Assembly (NCBI RefSeq): GCF_002095435.2
Contig: NZ_MJEJ02000040.1
Span: forward strand, 100,311-164,310
Direction: 5' to 3'
DNA length: 64,000 nt
Source: Williamsia sp. 1138
Lineage (GTDB): Bacteria; Actinomycetota; Actinomycetes; Mycobacteriales; Mycobacteriaceae
The notes beneath the pieces are model-generated. The model was not told the origin of the DNA. It was given only the letters and a program-made list of their open reading frames with translations, and did not search any database. Position 1 is the first letter of the stretch; every line of letters begins with the position of its first letter. The translations under genes and the position numbers were made by a program. Shown in pieces: positions 17,690 through 26,586 of this stretch.

Positions 17690-19353
17690 GCACCTACGGA
17701 CCCACTGTCGCCGACGTCGTCGGTCGAGTCCTCGCGGATCTCGGCGCGGGCCACTGCTTCGGCGTGGTCGGCAGCGGCAACTTCGTCATGACCAATGCCC
17801 TGCGCGCGGGCGGGGTCCCGTTCACCGCCGCCCGCCACGAGGGCGGCGCCGCGACCATGGCCGATGCCTACTCGCGGATGTCGGCGCGCGTGGGGGTGGT
17901 GTCCCTGCACCAGGGCTGCGGACTCACCAACGCGATGACCGGGATCACCGAGGCCGCCAAGAGCCGCACTCCGATGGTGGTGCTCACCGCCGACAGCCCC
18001 GCCGCCGCGCTGCGCTCCAACTTCCGTATCGACCAGGACATGCTCGCGCATGGTGTCGGCGCCGTCAGTGACCGGGTCTTCTCGCCCGACACGGTGGTCG
18101 CCGACGTCACCCGCGCCTACCGCACCGCAATCACCGGGCGGCGCACCGTGGTCCTCAACGTGTCCATCGACGTGGCTGCGATGCCGGCGTCGGTGGAGGG
18201 ACCCATCGTGGCGTCCTTCGAACATCCGCGGGTGCGCCCATCTGCACCGGCGGTCGACGAACTCGCCACCGCGATCACCGCGGCTCGGCGACCCGTCTTC
18301 ATCGCCGGGCGGGGTGCCCGTGACGCGCGCTCGGTTCTCGTCGAACTCGCCGAGGCCGCAGGCGCTTTGGTGGCGACCTCGGCGGTGGCGAACGGACTGT
18401 TCGTCGGCGATCCGTTCAACCTCGGCATATCGGGTGGCTTCTCGTCGCCGACGACCGCGGAGCTGATCTCCGACGCCGACCTCATCGTCGGCTGGGGATG
18501 CGCGCTCAATCAGTGGACGATGCGCCACGGCCGGTTGATCGGTTCGGACACCTGCGTGGTGCAGGTCGACGACGAGGTGGATGCGATCGGCGCGCACCGG
18601 CCGGTGTCGCTCGGGGTGGTGGGTGACTGCGCGTCGACCGCGGCTGACGTACTCGCCGAGATCCGGAACCGCGGATCGGGGGATCAGGCTCGGTACCGCA
18701 CCGACGAGGTGCGCGCTCGAATAGCGGAAACATCACGCTGGCAGGATGTTCCGGTCGACGACATCTCGACCGGCCGGCGCATCGACCCACGTGCGTTGTC
18801 GATCGAGCTCGACGCAATCCTGCCTGCCGACCGCGTGGTGTCGATCGACTCCGGCAATTTCATGGGCTATCCGTCGACCCACCTGGCGGTGCCCGACGAA
18901 AACGGGTTCTGCTTCACCCAGGCTTACCAATCGATCGGCCTCGGCTTGTACACCGCCATCGGAGCGGGGATTGCTCAACCGGACCGGCTCCCGGTGCTCG
19001 GGACGGGCGACGGGGGGTTCCTGATGAGCATCTCCGAACTCGACACCGCGGTGCGCCTGGGTCTGCCGTTGGTGGTGATCGTCTACAACGACTCCGCCTA
19101 CGGCGCGGAGGTCCATCACTTCGTCGAGGGTGATCACGACACCGTCACCTTCCCGGACACGGACATCGCCGCCGTCGCAAGAGGATTCGGTGCCGTCGGC
19201 GTCACTGTTCGCACCATGGCAGATCTGGAGGCGGTACGCGGGTGGATCGACGACCATGGCCGGTCCGGTGCTGCGCGGCCGTTGGTGATCGACGCGAAGA
19301 TTGCCGACGACGGTGGCTCCTGGTGGTTGGCGGAGGCGTTCGCCGGTCACTGA
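17686..19353 (+). CDS. Thiamine-diphosphate-dependent enzyme, acetolactate-synthase-like
   Basis: The protein of 555 aa contains all three ThDP-enzyme domains. The N-terminal pyrimidine domain carries the catalytic Glu in ARHEGGAATMADAYSR. A central Rossmann-like domain covers about 190-335. The C-terminal PP domain has GTGDGGFLMSISELDTA and VYNDSAYG, the Mg/ThDP motif GDG-N. It probably decarboxylates or cleaves a 2-keto acid. The GTG start at 17686 overlaps the stop of the cyclase gene, which fixes the start and argues that the two enzymes act in sequence. Not the housekeeping IlvB: no small subunit or ilvC is nearby. Confidence 0.88.
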   Translation: MSTYGPTVADVVGRVLADLGAGHCFGVVGSGNFVMTNALRAGGVPFTAARHEGGAATMADAYSRMSARVGVVSLHQGCGLTNAMTGITEAAKSRTPMVVLTADSPAAALRSNFRIDQDMLAHGVGAVSDRVFSPDTVVADVTRAYRTAITGRRTVVLNVSIDVAAMPASVEGPIVASFEHPRVRPSAPAVDELATAITAARRPVFIAGRGARDARSVLVELAEAAGALVATSAVANGLFVGDPFNLGISGGFSSPTTAELISDADLIVGWGCALNQWTMRHGRLIGSDTCVVQVDDEVDAIGAHRPVSLGVVGDCASTAADVLAEIRNRGSGDQARYRTDEVRARIAETSRWQDVPVDDISTGRRIDPRALSIELDAILPADRVVSIDSGNFMGYPSTHLAVPDENGFCFTQAYQSIGLGLYTAIGAGIAQPDRLPVLGTGDGGFLMSISELDTAVRLGLPLVVIVYNDSAYGAEVHHFVEGDHDTVTFPDTDIAAVARGFGAVGVTVRTMADLEAVRGWIDDHGRSGAARPLVIDAKIADDGGSWWLAEAFAGH

Positions 19354-19426
19354 TCCATGACGGGCGGCGCCTGATCCGACCCCGAGCTGGCAAGATGGCC
19401 ACCAACCCGTCGAGGAGGGGAATCAG

Positions 19427-19777
19427 ATGGCAGGACATCGGATCTTCAGCACCAGCTTGGCCAGTATCTACCCGCACTACGTGGCCAAGGCCGAGCGCAA
19501 AGACCACACGAGGGACGAAGTCGACCAGGTCGTCTGTTGGCTGACCGGCTACGACGCCGACGGGATACAGCAGGCGATCGACGAAGAGATCGATCTGCAG
19601 ACCTTCTTCGCGCAAGCACCTGCTTTCAACCCCAGCGCAGAACTCATCAGGGGTGTGATCTGCGGACACCGCGTCGAGGACATCGAGGACCCGCTGATGC
19701 AGAAGATCCGCTACATGGACAAACTCGTCGACGACGTCGCCAGGGGCAAGAAGATGAGCTCGATCCTGCGGGGCTGA
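19427..19777 (+). CDS. DUF2200 family protein
   Basis: The protein of 116 aa matches DUF2200 along its whole length: HRIFSTSLASIYPHYVAKAERKxHTRDEVDQVVCWLTGY, then TFFAQAPAFNPS, GVICGHRVEDIEDPLMQKIRYMDKLVDDVARGK. The family is common, conserved and uncharacterised; it looks cytoplasmic and helical. The start is supported by GGAGG upstream of the ATG. It is convergent with the N-hydroxylase gene. Confidence 0.92.
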   Translation: MAGHRIFSTSLASIYPHYVAKAERKDHTRDEVDQVVCWLTGYDADGIQQAIDEEIDLQTFFAQAPAFNPSAELIRGVICGHRVEDIEDPLMQKIRYMDKLVDDVARGKKMSSILRG

Positions 19778-19821
19778 CGTCGGCGCGGCTGCGGGACCGA
19801 TGTCACCGAACGCCGCGTCGG

Positions 19822-21099
19822 TCAGTCCTGTGGAGCCCCGACGATCGAATCGACGATGTCGGCAGATCGGATCGCCAGGTTCGACAGCAGTGTCGCGGTG
19901 AGTCCGTGCGAATGTTCCACACCGCCGTTCAGGTACACGTTGCCCTCGTGGGCGGTGGGTCGCCGGATGCGATAGTCCCGCGCGACCTGGGGCAGTCCTG
20001 AGTCGTCGAAGCAGTATTCCTTCTCGGGTTCGGCCAGTAGGTCACGCAGGTCGATCGAACGAAAGCCCGTGGCGTACACCACCGCATCCGCGGTGAGGGT
20101 CTGGGTGGTGGTCGTCGGAAGGTGATTGATCGTGACCCGGACGCCGTCGCTGGTCTCTTCGGTTTTCTCCGAATCCAGACGCGAGGCACCGTGGACGAAC
20201 AACCGGCGGTTGCCCTGAACCTTCTCCTGGTATTCGCGGGCATACAACTCGGCGATGACCTCGGAGTCGACGGCGGAGTAGTTGGTGCTCCGGTGGTAGT
20301 CCAGCAACCGCTGGCGGACCTCGATGGGGGCCTCGTGGAAGTCGTCGACCGCCTCAGGGTCGAACACCCGGTTCGCGTAGGGGCTGTCGTCGGCGGGCGT
20401 GTACCCGTATTTACCGAAGACCGCATGCACCTGTGCGTCGGGGTAGGCGTCGTGCAGGTACGTGGTGATCTCCGCGGCGCTCTGCCCAGCACCGACGACC
20501 ACGAATCGATGATGGGTCAGTTCGGGGAGCTCCTCGAGCTTTCCGAGCAGACCATGGCTGTGCCACTGCCGAACCGATGGTGAGACCTGTTCGGGTAGCA
20601 CGGCACTGATGCCCCCACCCACCACCACGTTGCGCGCACGGACGGTGCTCTCGGATCCCGACTGGTCTCTGGTGTGGACGAGGAACTCGTCGCCGACGGC
20701 TTCGACCTGCGTCACCGAGGTGTCGTAGGTGACCTTGTCCTCGACCTGCCCGGCCGCCCAGCCCAGATAGTCCGAGAACTCGGCCCGCGATGGGAAGAAC
20801 GTCTGGTGGTTGATGAAGTCGACCAGTCGGCCCCGCGTGCACAGGTAGTTGATGAAGGTGAAACGACTCTGCGGGTTTCGCAGGGTGACAAGATCTTTGA
20901 GGAAGGAAACCTGCATCTGGGCACCCGGGAGCAGCATGTCAGGATGCCACGCGAATGAGTCCTTGTTGTCGTAGAAGTGTGCGCGGAGTGGTTCCGCGGG
21001 GTGCGTCTCGTTGTGCTCGGCGACTGTGATGGCCAGGGCGAGATTGCTGGGGCCGAAACCGATCCCGAGGAGGTCTACGGGTGAAGTGTCGAGCGACAT
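19822..21099 (-). CDS. L-lysine/L-ornithine N-monooxygenase (hydroxamate siderophore type)
   Basis: This flavoprotein of 425 aa N-hydroxylates the side-chain amine of lysine or ornithine. It shows the FAD motif GIGFGPSNLALAI, the substrate-region WHPDMLLPGAQMQVSFLKDLVTLRNPQS, the NADPH motif VVGAGQSAAEI and the C-terminal ATGF. This set defines the IucD/PvdA/MbtG family. The gene is third of a minus-strand unit after the exporter and the acyltransferase. The products of the latter two steps would be an N-acyl-N-hydroxy diamine, the iron-binding hydroxamate unit. Confidence 0.93.
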   Translation of the reverse strand: MSLDTSPVDLLGIGFGPSNLALAITVAEHNETHPAEPLRAHFYDNKDSFAWHPDMLLPGAQMQVSFLKDLVTLRNPQSRFTFINYLCTRGRLVDFINHQTFFPSRAEFSDYLGWAAGQVEDKVTYDTSVTQVEAVGDEFLVHTRDQSGSESTVRARNVVVGGGISAVLPEQVSPSVRQWHSHGLLGKLEELPELTHHRFVVVGAGQSAAEITTYLHDAYPDAQVHAVFGKYGYTPADDSPYANRVFDPEAVDDFHEAPIEVRQRLLDYHRSTNYSAVDSEVIAELYAREYQEKVQGNRRLFVHGASRLDSEKTEETSDGVRVTINHLPTTTTQTLTADAVVYATGFRSIDLRDLLAEPEKEYCFDDSGLPQVARDYRIRRPTAHEGNVYLNGGVEHSHGLTATLLSNLAIRSADIVDSIVGAPQD

Positions 21100-21151
21100 G
21101 CTGTTCAGCCCTTCGGAGAAAGAACGAGTGGGGAGTGCGCTGATGTGTCGG

Positions 21152-21958
21152 TCAGCGTGCGAGCGCGGCCTCGGTCATCCGCTGCAGATAGCGGTGATTG
21201 AGCCTGGCCCTCGAGATGAGCACCACGAAGTCAGCCATGTCGAAGTCCGAGTCGTAGGACGGTGGACCGCACACAGCAGCCCCGATGCGCATGCAGCCCT
21301 GCACCATCGGGGGGATCTTCACGCGACCTGGATCGGCGATGTCATCGAGCCCTCGACCATCGACGCTGACGGGGTTCTTCGGAGTCATGCGCAGGTCGGG
21401 ATCGGAAAGGTTGAGGCCGTAGGCAAAGTCCCGGACCCTGCGGACCAGTGAGCCGCGGGGCCCGCCGTCCTCCATACGGACCGAGGCACATCCGATGGCG
21501 TGCTCATGACCGGTGAGCTCCTGGTACTTCAGGACTCCGGCCCAGAGCAAACCCATCACCGCTCCGCTGCGGTGTTCGGAATGGACGGCGGCGCGGCCCA
21601 ACTCGACGAGGTTGGGCCTCATGGCGTCGAAACCCTCACTGAACTCGAAGATCGTATCGGTGAAGTAACCACCCGCTGCCACGGCGCCGTGCGGAGGCAG
21701 GAGCCGGAAGGTGCCGACCACCTCCCCCGAGGACTCCGCGCGGGCCACCATGTGGTCGCAGTGACTGTCGAATTGGTCGATGTCGATCATCTCGCCGGTG
21801 TGTTCGCCGCGCACCGCGTTGGGCAGGGTGGCCCCCATCTCGTCGGCAAACAGTTTGTAGCGCAGACGTTCTGCGTGTTCGATGTCGACGGGGTCGGTGG
21901 TCAGGCTGATGGAATACCCGTTTTCAGTGGCTGCGGGAATGAGCGGGGTGATCGTCAT
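21152..21958 (-). CDS. GNAT-type N-acyltransferase (OlsB/hemolysin-like family)
   Basis: The protein of 268 aa resembles the ornithine N-acyltransferase/autoinducer-synthase fold (PF13444 type). Seen motifs are AERLRYKLFADEMG at about 30, IDQFDSHCDHMVAR, VGTFRLLPP, NLVELGRAAVHSEHR and the C-terminal MVQGCMRIGAAVCGPPSYDSDF. It would transfer an acyl group to an amine, likely the substrate or product of the N-monooxygenase next door. A GAAGGAG about 9 nt upstream supports the start at 21958. It overlaps the end of the MFS gene by 35 nt, so translation is coupled. Confidence 0.85.
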   Translation of the reverse strand: MTITPLIPAATENGYSISLTTDPVDIEHAERLRYKLFADEMGATLPNAVRGEHTGEMIDIDQFDSHCDHMVARAESSGEVVGTFRLLPPHGAVAAGGYFTDTIFEFSEGFDAMRPNLVELGRAAVHSEHRSGAVMGLLWAGVLKYQELTGHEHAIGCASVRMEDGGPRGSLVRRVRDFAYGLNLSDPDLRMTPKNPVSVDGRGLDDIADPGRVKIPPMVQGCMRIGAAVCGPPSYDSDFDMADFVVLISRARLNHRYLQRMTEAALAR

Positions 21959-23576
21959 GGATGTGCACTCCTTCGGGGGCTGTGGCTGCGGATCGTTGGC
22001 GATCGGCACGGATGAGGCCGTAGACGGCGAACGTGAACACGGTCGCGGCAGCGGCTGCCGCGAGCAGAGCCGCCTGCAATCCCGCCGCGGACGCATCGCG
22101 GACCAGTCGGGTGATCTCGGACAGTGCGGCGTTGTACTGGTCCGGGATGAACGAGAGGATCTGGAGGCCGGCGCCGGAACCCAGACCGTCGGTGATGGCG
22201 GCAGACTCCGCGGGCGGGACGTCGACGGGAACGCCCCCGACCGTCAGTGAGGCCAGATCATCCTTGGCGCTCGACGTGGCGAAGTGGGTGAACAAGGCTC
22301 CCATGCCCGCTATCCCGATGACGGTGCCGATCTGCCTCGCGGTACTGACGACGCCGGTCGCCATCCCGGCGTCGGCTTCGCGGACGAACGTCAGGGCCGC
22401 GTCCGAGGCGATGGCGCTCATCATTCCGACTCCCAGGCCGGCGACGACCATCCCCGTGATGAAGTGTGTCCACCCGGTGTCGGCGGAGATTCCCGTCATG
22501 GCCCAGAGTCCCGCCGCGATGAGCGCGGTCGAGAGCGGCACCACCTGATGCATCGGTAGCTTGCGTGTGACGATCATCCCCACCGGCGCACCGACCACAC
22601 ATGCGATCGTCAGCGGCAGCGCCCGGACCCCGGCCTCGAACGGGGTGAACTCCAACGTGTTCATGAAGTACAGGGCCAGGTAATTGGTTGCGGCGATGAG
22701 GGTGCCGGAGGTGATGAATGCCGCGAGCGAGACGCCCGCGAATCCCGGCCTGCGCACCACCGACAGGTCCATCAGCGGATCACTCACGCGCAGTTCCCAC
22801 AGCACGAATGCAACGGCAAACAACGCGGCGAGGGCGAACAACCCGAGGATCAGCGGCGAGGTCCAGCCTTTGGCGTTTCCTTCGATGATTGCGTACACCG
22901 CGGTCACCAAGGTGATGCTGAGGGTGACGGTACCCAGGACGTCCACCCGGCGGGTCGTGTCGCCCAGTGATTCCTCGACCCGCACGAGCGCGACCACCAG
23001 TGCAACCGCGCCGATCGGGATGTTCACGAAGAAGATCGATGGCCAGCCGAACGCGTCCACGAGTGCGCCGCCGAGGAGTGGCCCGGCGGCGCTGCCTGCG
23101 CCCATCACGGCTCCGTAGACGGCGATCGCGGTGGAGCGTCCCTTGCCCACGGGGTAGACGGCCGCGATCATCGGCAGCGAGACACCCAGCATGATGGCAC
23201 CGCCGAGGCCCTGCACCACGCGCACCGCGTCGAGGGTGGTGATGTTGCCCGCCATTGCACAACCGATCGAGGCGGCCACGAAGAGTGCGAGACCACTGAC
23301 GTACATTCGCTTGCGGCCCAAGCGATCTCCGAGAGTCGCCGCGGTGAGCAGGAACGCGGCCATGGGTAGGGCGTAGCCGTCGACCACCCACTGCAGACCG
23401 CTGAGGTCCGCCGACAGGTCGGACTGGATGTCGGCGAGCGCCGCCGAGACGATGGTCATGTCGAGGAGCAACATGAAGACGCCGAGGCACACCACGGTCA
23501 GGGTGGTGCGGGCGTGTGGAGCGCGGGCGCCCAGCGTGGTTGCCGACGTGGTCTGTTCCGGGGCGCGGTGACTCAC
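21924..23576 (-). CDS. MFS transporter, DHA2 family (14 TM), probable siderophore exporter
   Basis: The protein of 550 aa has about 14 hydrophobic segments and the drug:H+ antiporter motifs: LDMTIVSAALADI in TM1, GDRLGRKRMY (motif A) after TM2 and GPLLGG (motif C-like) near TM5. Gene order, exporter then acyltransferase then N-hydroxylase with an overlap, suggests it exports the hydroxamate product rather than a drug. The start is a GTG at 23576. The His-rich C-terminus (HIHDDHPAHSRSH) could bind metal, a guess. Confidence 0.88.
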   Translation of the reverse strand: MSHRAPEQTTSATTLGARAPHARTTLTVVCLGVFMLLLDMTIVSAALADIQSDLSADLSGLQWVVDGYALPMAAFLLTAATLGDRLGRKRMYVSGLALFVAASIGCAMAGNITTLDAVRVVQGLGGAIMLGVSLPMIAAVYPVGKGRSTAIAVYGAVMGAGSAAGPLLGGALVDAFGWPSIFFVNIPIGAVALVVALVRVEESLGDTTRRVDVLGTVTLSITLVTAVYAIIEGNAKGWTSPLILGLFALAALFAVAFVLWELRVSDPLMDLSVVRRPGFAGVSLAAFITSGTLIAATNYLALYFMNTLEFTPFEAGVRALPLTIACVVGAPVGMIVTRKLPMHQVVPLSTALIAAGLWAMTGISADTGWTHFITGMVVAGLGVGMMSAIASDAALTFVREADAGMATGVVSTARQIGTVIGIAGMGALFTHFATSSAKDDLASLTVGGVPVDVPPAESAAITDGLGSGAGLQILSFIPDQYNAALSEITRLVRDASAAGLQAALLAAAAAATVFTFAVYGLIRADRQRSAATAPEGVHIHDDHPAHSRSH

Positions 23577-23903
23577 CGGCCGCTCGTTCCCGCGGCTACC
23601 GCCCGGTCATCAAGCGTCGGGTCGTAGATCTCGAAGAAATCGGTCAATTCGGCCACCCCCCACTTGAATTGGCGTCGGTCGCACGGTGCGTACTTCGTGG
23701 TGCTAGGAATATCCGGTCCTGAGGCATTCGAAACCCTGGAGATATCAGATGGGTCGGCAGCGGAAGTTGCCGTGAATTACTTACCGGTCATCCGTACGAG
23801 TGCGTCGTGCACCGGCGTGAACTGCGAAGATGGCGAACGGCTTCCGTGCGAGGAGTTTTCCGAACTCGCGAAATAGAGGTCGATTTTTCGCATTTTCCGG
23901 AAA
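23577..23903. other. Intergenic region upstream of the hydroxamate locus
   Basis: The 327 bp contain the promoter of the exporter-led unit and the 3' end side of the lipase gene. I looked for the 19-bp IdeR/DtxR consensus and did not find a convincing match. A 70-codon open frame at 23664-23876 has no ribosome site or recognisable sequence and is not called. Confidence 0.4.
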
Positions 23904-25097
23904 CTAACGCATGATCCTGTTCATGAACCTGGTGGCGTCGTCGACAGATGTCGCCATCGTCGTGAAGTGGTCGTCTTCCGGATAGACGTGGACTTCCACC
24001 GGTTCGCGGTTGGCCACCATTTCGGAGACCAACGAGGCGGGGAACGGGATCGGCACATCGATGTCTTGCAGCCCGTGCCCCAGGAACACCGGCCGGTCGT
24101 AGCCGCTTGCGGGCGTCTCCATGTGCCGGCGCAGGACGCCGTAGGCATCGGGCAGCGATGACACCGGCTTCATGAACGCCGCCCGCAGGTCGCGGCCGTC
24201 CATGAGGTTCTTGAACGAGGTAAGGCACATCGTCTCCGCGGTATCGACGAGCTGGCGGCCGAGCGGGGTGAGCAGACCGTCCACATCCAGATCTCGCCGC
24301 GCGTCGCGTAGGCCGGCCACGATGTACATCGCGTAGGTGGTCAGACCGGCGGGGAGGATCACCGGCGGAAACCCGGGTCCGCCGAACTGCACGAGCCACT
24401 CGATGTTCGCGGGGGTCCCTGTTCCTACGACGCCGCGGTAGTCGAGTCCCGATCCGGCATCGAGTTCGGTGGCGCGCCTGCCCGCGTTCAGCGCCGCTCC
24501 GGCACCCTGGGACTGACCGGTGATGGCATATTTCGGTGACAGGGGCAGCCCCATCTGATGGGCGGCCTTGACCGAGTCGATGACCGAACTCGCCTGCACC
24601 CGTGAGTTCAGGTAACTCATCAGCCCGGGTGTGCCCTGGCCCGCGTAGTCGGTGCCCACGATGGCGTATCCCTGGGCGAGCCAGTGCTCGAGCAACGCCA
24701 ACACTCGCGGTCCGAGTCGGTTCGCGGACGGCGTGCAGTCGTCGCCCAGTCCGACGGTGCCGTGGGCCCACGCGATGACCGGCCAGCCCCCTGGCGGCGC
24801 CTGACCCCGGGGGACATAGACGAAAGCGGTGCTGGTCGCCCGATCGGTGTGCTGGTTGGGCGTGGAGTAGAGGATTCGGAAAGCGTCCCCGACCGGTGCC
24901 TGCACCAACTCTGGATCCAGAGGCACCGATCGGATCAGGGTGCCGGGCACATCGGGGATCGGGCCGTCGTACTGTCGGGCGTCGAGTCCGGACCACCGTG
25001 GCTGATCGTCGACAACGGGTGCGGGCGCGGCCAGAGCGGTGACAGGCACCGTCAGCAGTAACAGCGCCAGTGCGAGAACGAGAGCCCGGGCACCCAC
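23904..25097 (-). CDS. Secreted lipase/esterase (LIP family, alpha/beta hydrolase)
   Basis: The protein of 397 aa begins with a clear Sec signal peptide (hydrophobic core LVLALALLLLTVPVTALAAPAP, cleavage near residue 23). The nucleophile motif is GQSQG around residue 190, with WAHGTVG as oxyanion region, HGLQDIDVPIP giving an Asp and DDHFTT giving the His of the triad. This matches the secretory lipase family PF03583, to which many Gordonia and Rhodococcus lipases belong. The start is a GTG at 25097. It is divergent from the GtrA gene, 66 bp apart. Confidence 0.9.
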   Translation of the reverse strand: MGARALVLALALLLLTVPVTALAAPAPVVDDQPRWSGLDARQYDGPIPDVPGTLIRSVPLDPELVQAPVGDAFRILYSTPNQHTDRATSTAFVYVPRGQAPPGGWPVIAWAHGTVGLGDDCTPSANRLGPRVLALLEHWLAQGYAIVGTDYAGQGTPGLMSYLNSRVQASSVIDSVKAAHQMGLPLSPKYAITGQSQGAGAALNAGRRATELDAGSGLDYRGVVGTGTPANIEWLVQFGGPGFPPVILPAGLTTYAMYIVAGLRDARRDLDVDGLLTPLGRQLVDTAETMCLTSFKNLMDGRDLRAAFMKPVSSLPDAYGVLRRHMETPASGYDRPVFLGHGLQDIDVPIPFPASLVSEMVANREPVEVHVYPEDDHFTTMATSVDDATRFMNRIMR

Positions 25098-25163
25098 ATC
25101 TCGACGTTAGGCGATCGAAGCACCGTACGTAAGGCCTCCGAGTGCAGAAGCTAGGGTGTCGGG

Positions 25164-25658
25164 GTGTCAGATGAGCCGGCGGAGGAACGCCGAACGCATG
25201 AGCAGTTCGGGTCGGCCCATGCGCCGATGCCGATCGAACTGCCGCTCGACGATCAAGAGGCCTCCACCGACGTCGACTTGAAGACCCAGCTCATCCGGTT
25301 CGTCATCACCGGAGCCGGTTCGGGCATTCTCGACTTCGGGCTGACGCTGCTGCTGCAATACGTCTTCGGCGCCCCTGAATGGGCAGCCAAGGCGGTTGGT
25401 TTCGTCTGCGGAACGACGATGGCCTACCTCATCAATCGGCGCTGGACGTTCCGTGCGGAGCCGAGCGCCGCACGTTTCTTCGCTGTCGCACTGCTCTATC
25501 TGGTGACGTTTGCGGTGCAGGTCGGCATCTACACGGGCCTGTCGCGGCTCTGGGATGAGCAGATCCACTGGAGCCTGCTCGCCTTTGTGATCGCTCAGGG
25601 TACTGCGACGGTCATCAATTTCGTGGTCCAGCGAGCGGTCATCTTCAAGATCCGGTAG
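25164..25658 (+). CDS. GtrA-family small membrane protein (Rv3789-like)
   Basis: The protein of 164 aa has a 35-residue polar N-terminus followed by four TM helices (about 40-160), with NRRWTF between TM2 and TM3 and NFVVQRAVIFK at the end, both GtrA signatures. In M. tuberculosis the related Rv3789 sits beside dprE1 and has been linked to decaprenyl-phospho-arabinose flipping or AftA anchoring. Here it lies 14 kb from dprE1, with an accessory block between. The start is a GTG at 25164. Confidence 0.88.
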   Translation: MSDEPAEERRTHEQFGSAHAPMPIELPLDDQEASTDVDLKTQLIRFVITGAGSGILDFGLTLLLQYVFGAPEWAAKAVGFVCGTTMAYLINRRWTFRAEPSAARFFAVALLYLVTFAVQVGIYTGLSRLWDEQIHWSLLAFVIAQGTATVINFVVQRAVIFKIR

Positions 25659-25659
25659 T

Positions 25660-25759
25660 CCGGTCTTGGTGGGTTCTGGTGAGGGCGACCTGGCGGAGAC
25701 GAAGCCGGAGGCGAAGCTCGACCAGTGTGTCGGGTCTCCAGAACCCACCATCTTCGGGG
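25660..25759. repeat. Palindromic repeat family A, copy 1 (with a family B insertion)
   Basis: The arms are TGGTGGGTTCTGG at 25667-25679 and CCAGAACCCACCA at 25738-25750. The loop is 58 nt, longer than in other copies, because a family B unit (GGAGACGAAGCCGGAG from 25695) lies in it. It sits between the convergent stops of the GtrA and DUF4352 genes and probably acts as a bidirectional terminator. Confidence 0.8.
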
Positions 25760-25761
25760 TG

Positions 25762-26412
25762 TCAGAGGGTGTTGACCCACGCGAGACGGTCGGACGACAG
25801 CGAGAAGGTGTCCTCGAACAGGACGACGTAGGTTCCCGCCGGTGAGCCCTGCCGGGAGTCGAAGCACACGTCGCCCGCGGTCTGCCCGCCTGGCGCGATC
25901 TCCCCGGAGTTCAGCGGCTCCCGTTCCGGGGCGAAGGTCGCATCGCGGATGGTCCCCGTCGCGTCCTGCAGACTCCAATCGATGTAGCTGTTGAAGTCGT
26001 TCTGCTTGTCGCCGACGTTCTTGATGGTGACCGTGCTGCAGAGATAATTGCCGAACGTGGTGTTGACGGGAGTCAATGGCGCGACGGTGTATTCGAGATT
26101 GTCGCGGGTGATGGTGTCGCCGCCGACCGCGACCGTGTCGTCGTCGAGCTTGCCGGGGAACTCTGGTCCGGTGGCCTCGGGAGCAGCGCTTCCGGCTTGC
26201 GATGTCTGAGATGCCTTGGTGACACTGGTGTCGCTGTCGCCACCGACGCTGGTGGCGACGATCGCGGTGCAGGCTCCGATGAGGAGTACCGGGACCCCGA
26301 CGACGATCCACGGCCAGACCTTGCGCTTCTTCTTCGGGGGCGGCGAGTAGGGGCCGGCGCCGTACGGCTGGTTGTAGGGCTGATGGTCTCCGGGCTGACC
26401 TGGATTGGTCAT
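25762..26412 (-). CDS. DUF4352-like membrane-anchored exported protein
   Basis: The protein of 216 aa has a proline-rich, positively charged cytoplasmic start (PPPKKKRKVW), one TM helix at about 33-52 and an extracytoplasmic beta-sandwich-like domain (NLEYTVAPLTPVNTTFGNYLCSTV, VTIKNVGDKQN). Pattern and length suggest DUF4352, an immunoglobulin-like fold found in actinobacterial surface proteins. AGGAGGATC 6 nt upstream fixes the start. Role unknown. Confidence 0.78.
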   Translation of the reverse strand: MTNPGQPGDHQPYNQPYGAGPYSPPPKKKRKVWPWIVVGVPVLLIGACTAIVATSVGGDSDTSVTKASQTSQAGSAAPEATGPEFPGKLDDDTVAVGGDTITRDNLEYTVAPLTPVNTTFGNYLCSTVTIKNVGDKQNDFNSYIDWSLQDATGTIRDATFAPEREPLNSGEIAPGGQTAGDVCFDSRQGSPAGTYVVLFEDTFSLSSDRLAWVNTL

Positions 26413-26586
26413 GGCAGATCCTCCTGTTTGCGAGGTGTTCGGGGTCGAGAAACAGCACATCGCAGACCGGCACCCGGGCGCCTCGGCCGAACGGTCGGGC
26501 CGGGTCATCCTTTGGGCCGGAAGTTGCAGCGGGTCGGACCTTTCGGCCGATCACGGACCGTCGGAGTCACCCCGTAGCCTCCTACC

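Noticed and set aside
23577..23780. IdeR/DtxR iron box upstream of the hydroxamate locus
   Set aside because: No stretch matches the 19-bp palindrome well enough to call, although iron control would be expected.
23664..23876. Small open frame of 70 codons between the MFS and lipase genes
   Set aside because: No ribosome site, no conserved features and the frame looks like chance in the gap.
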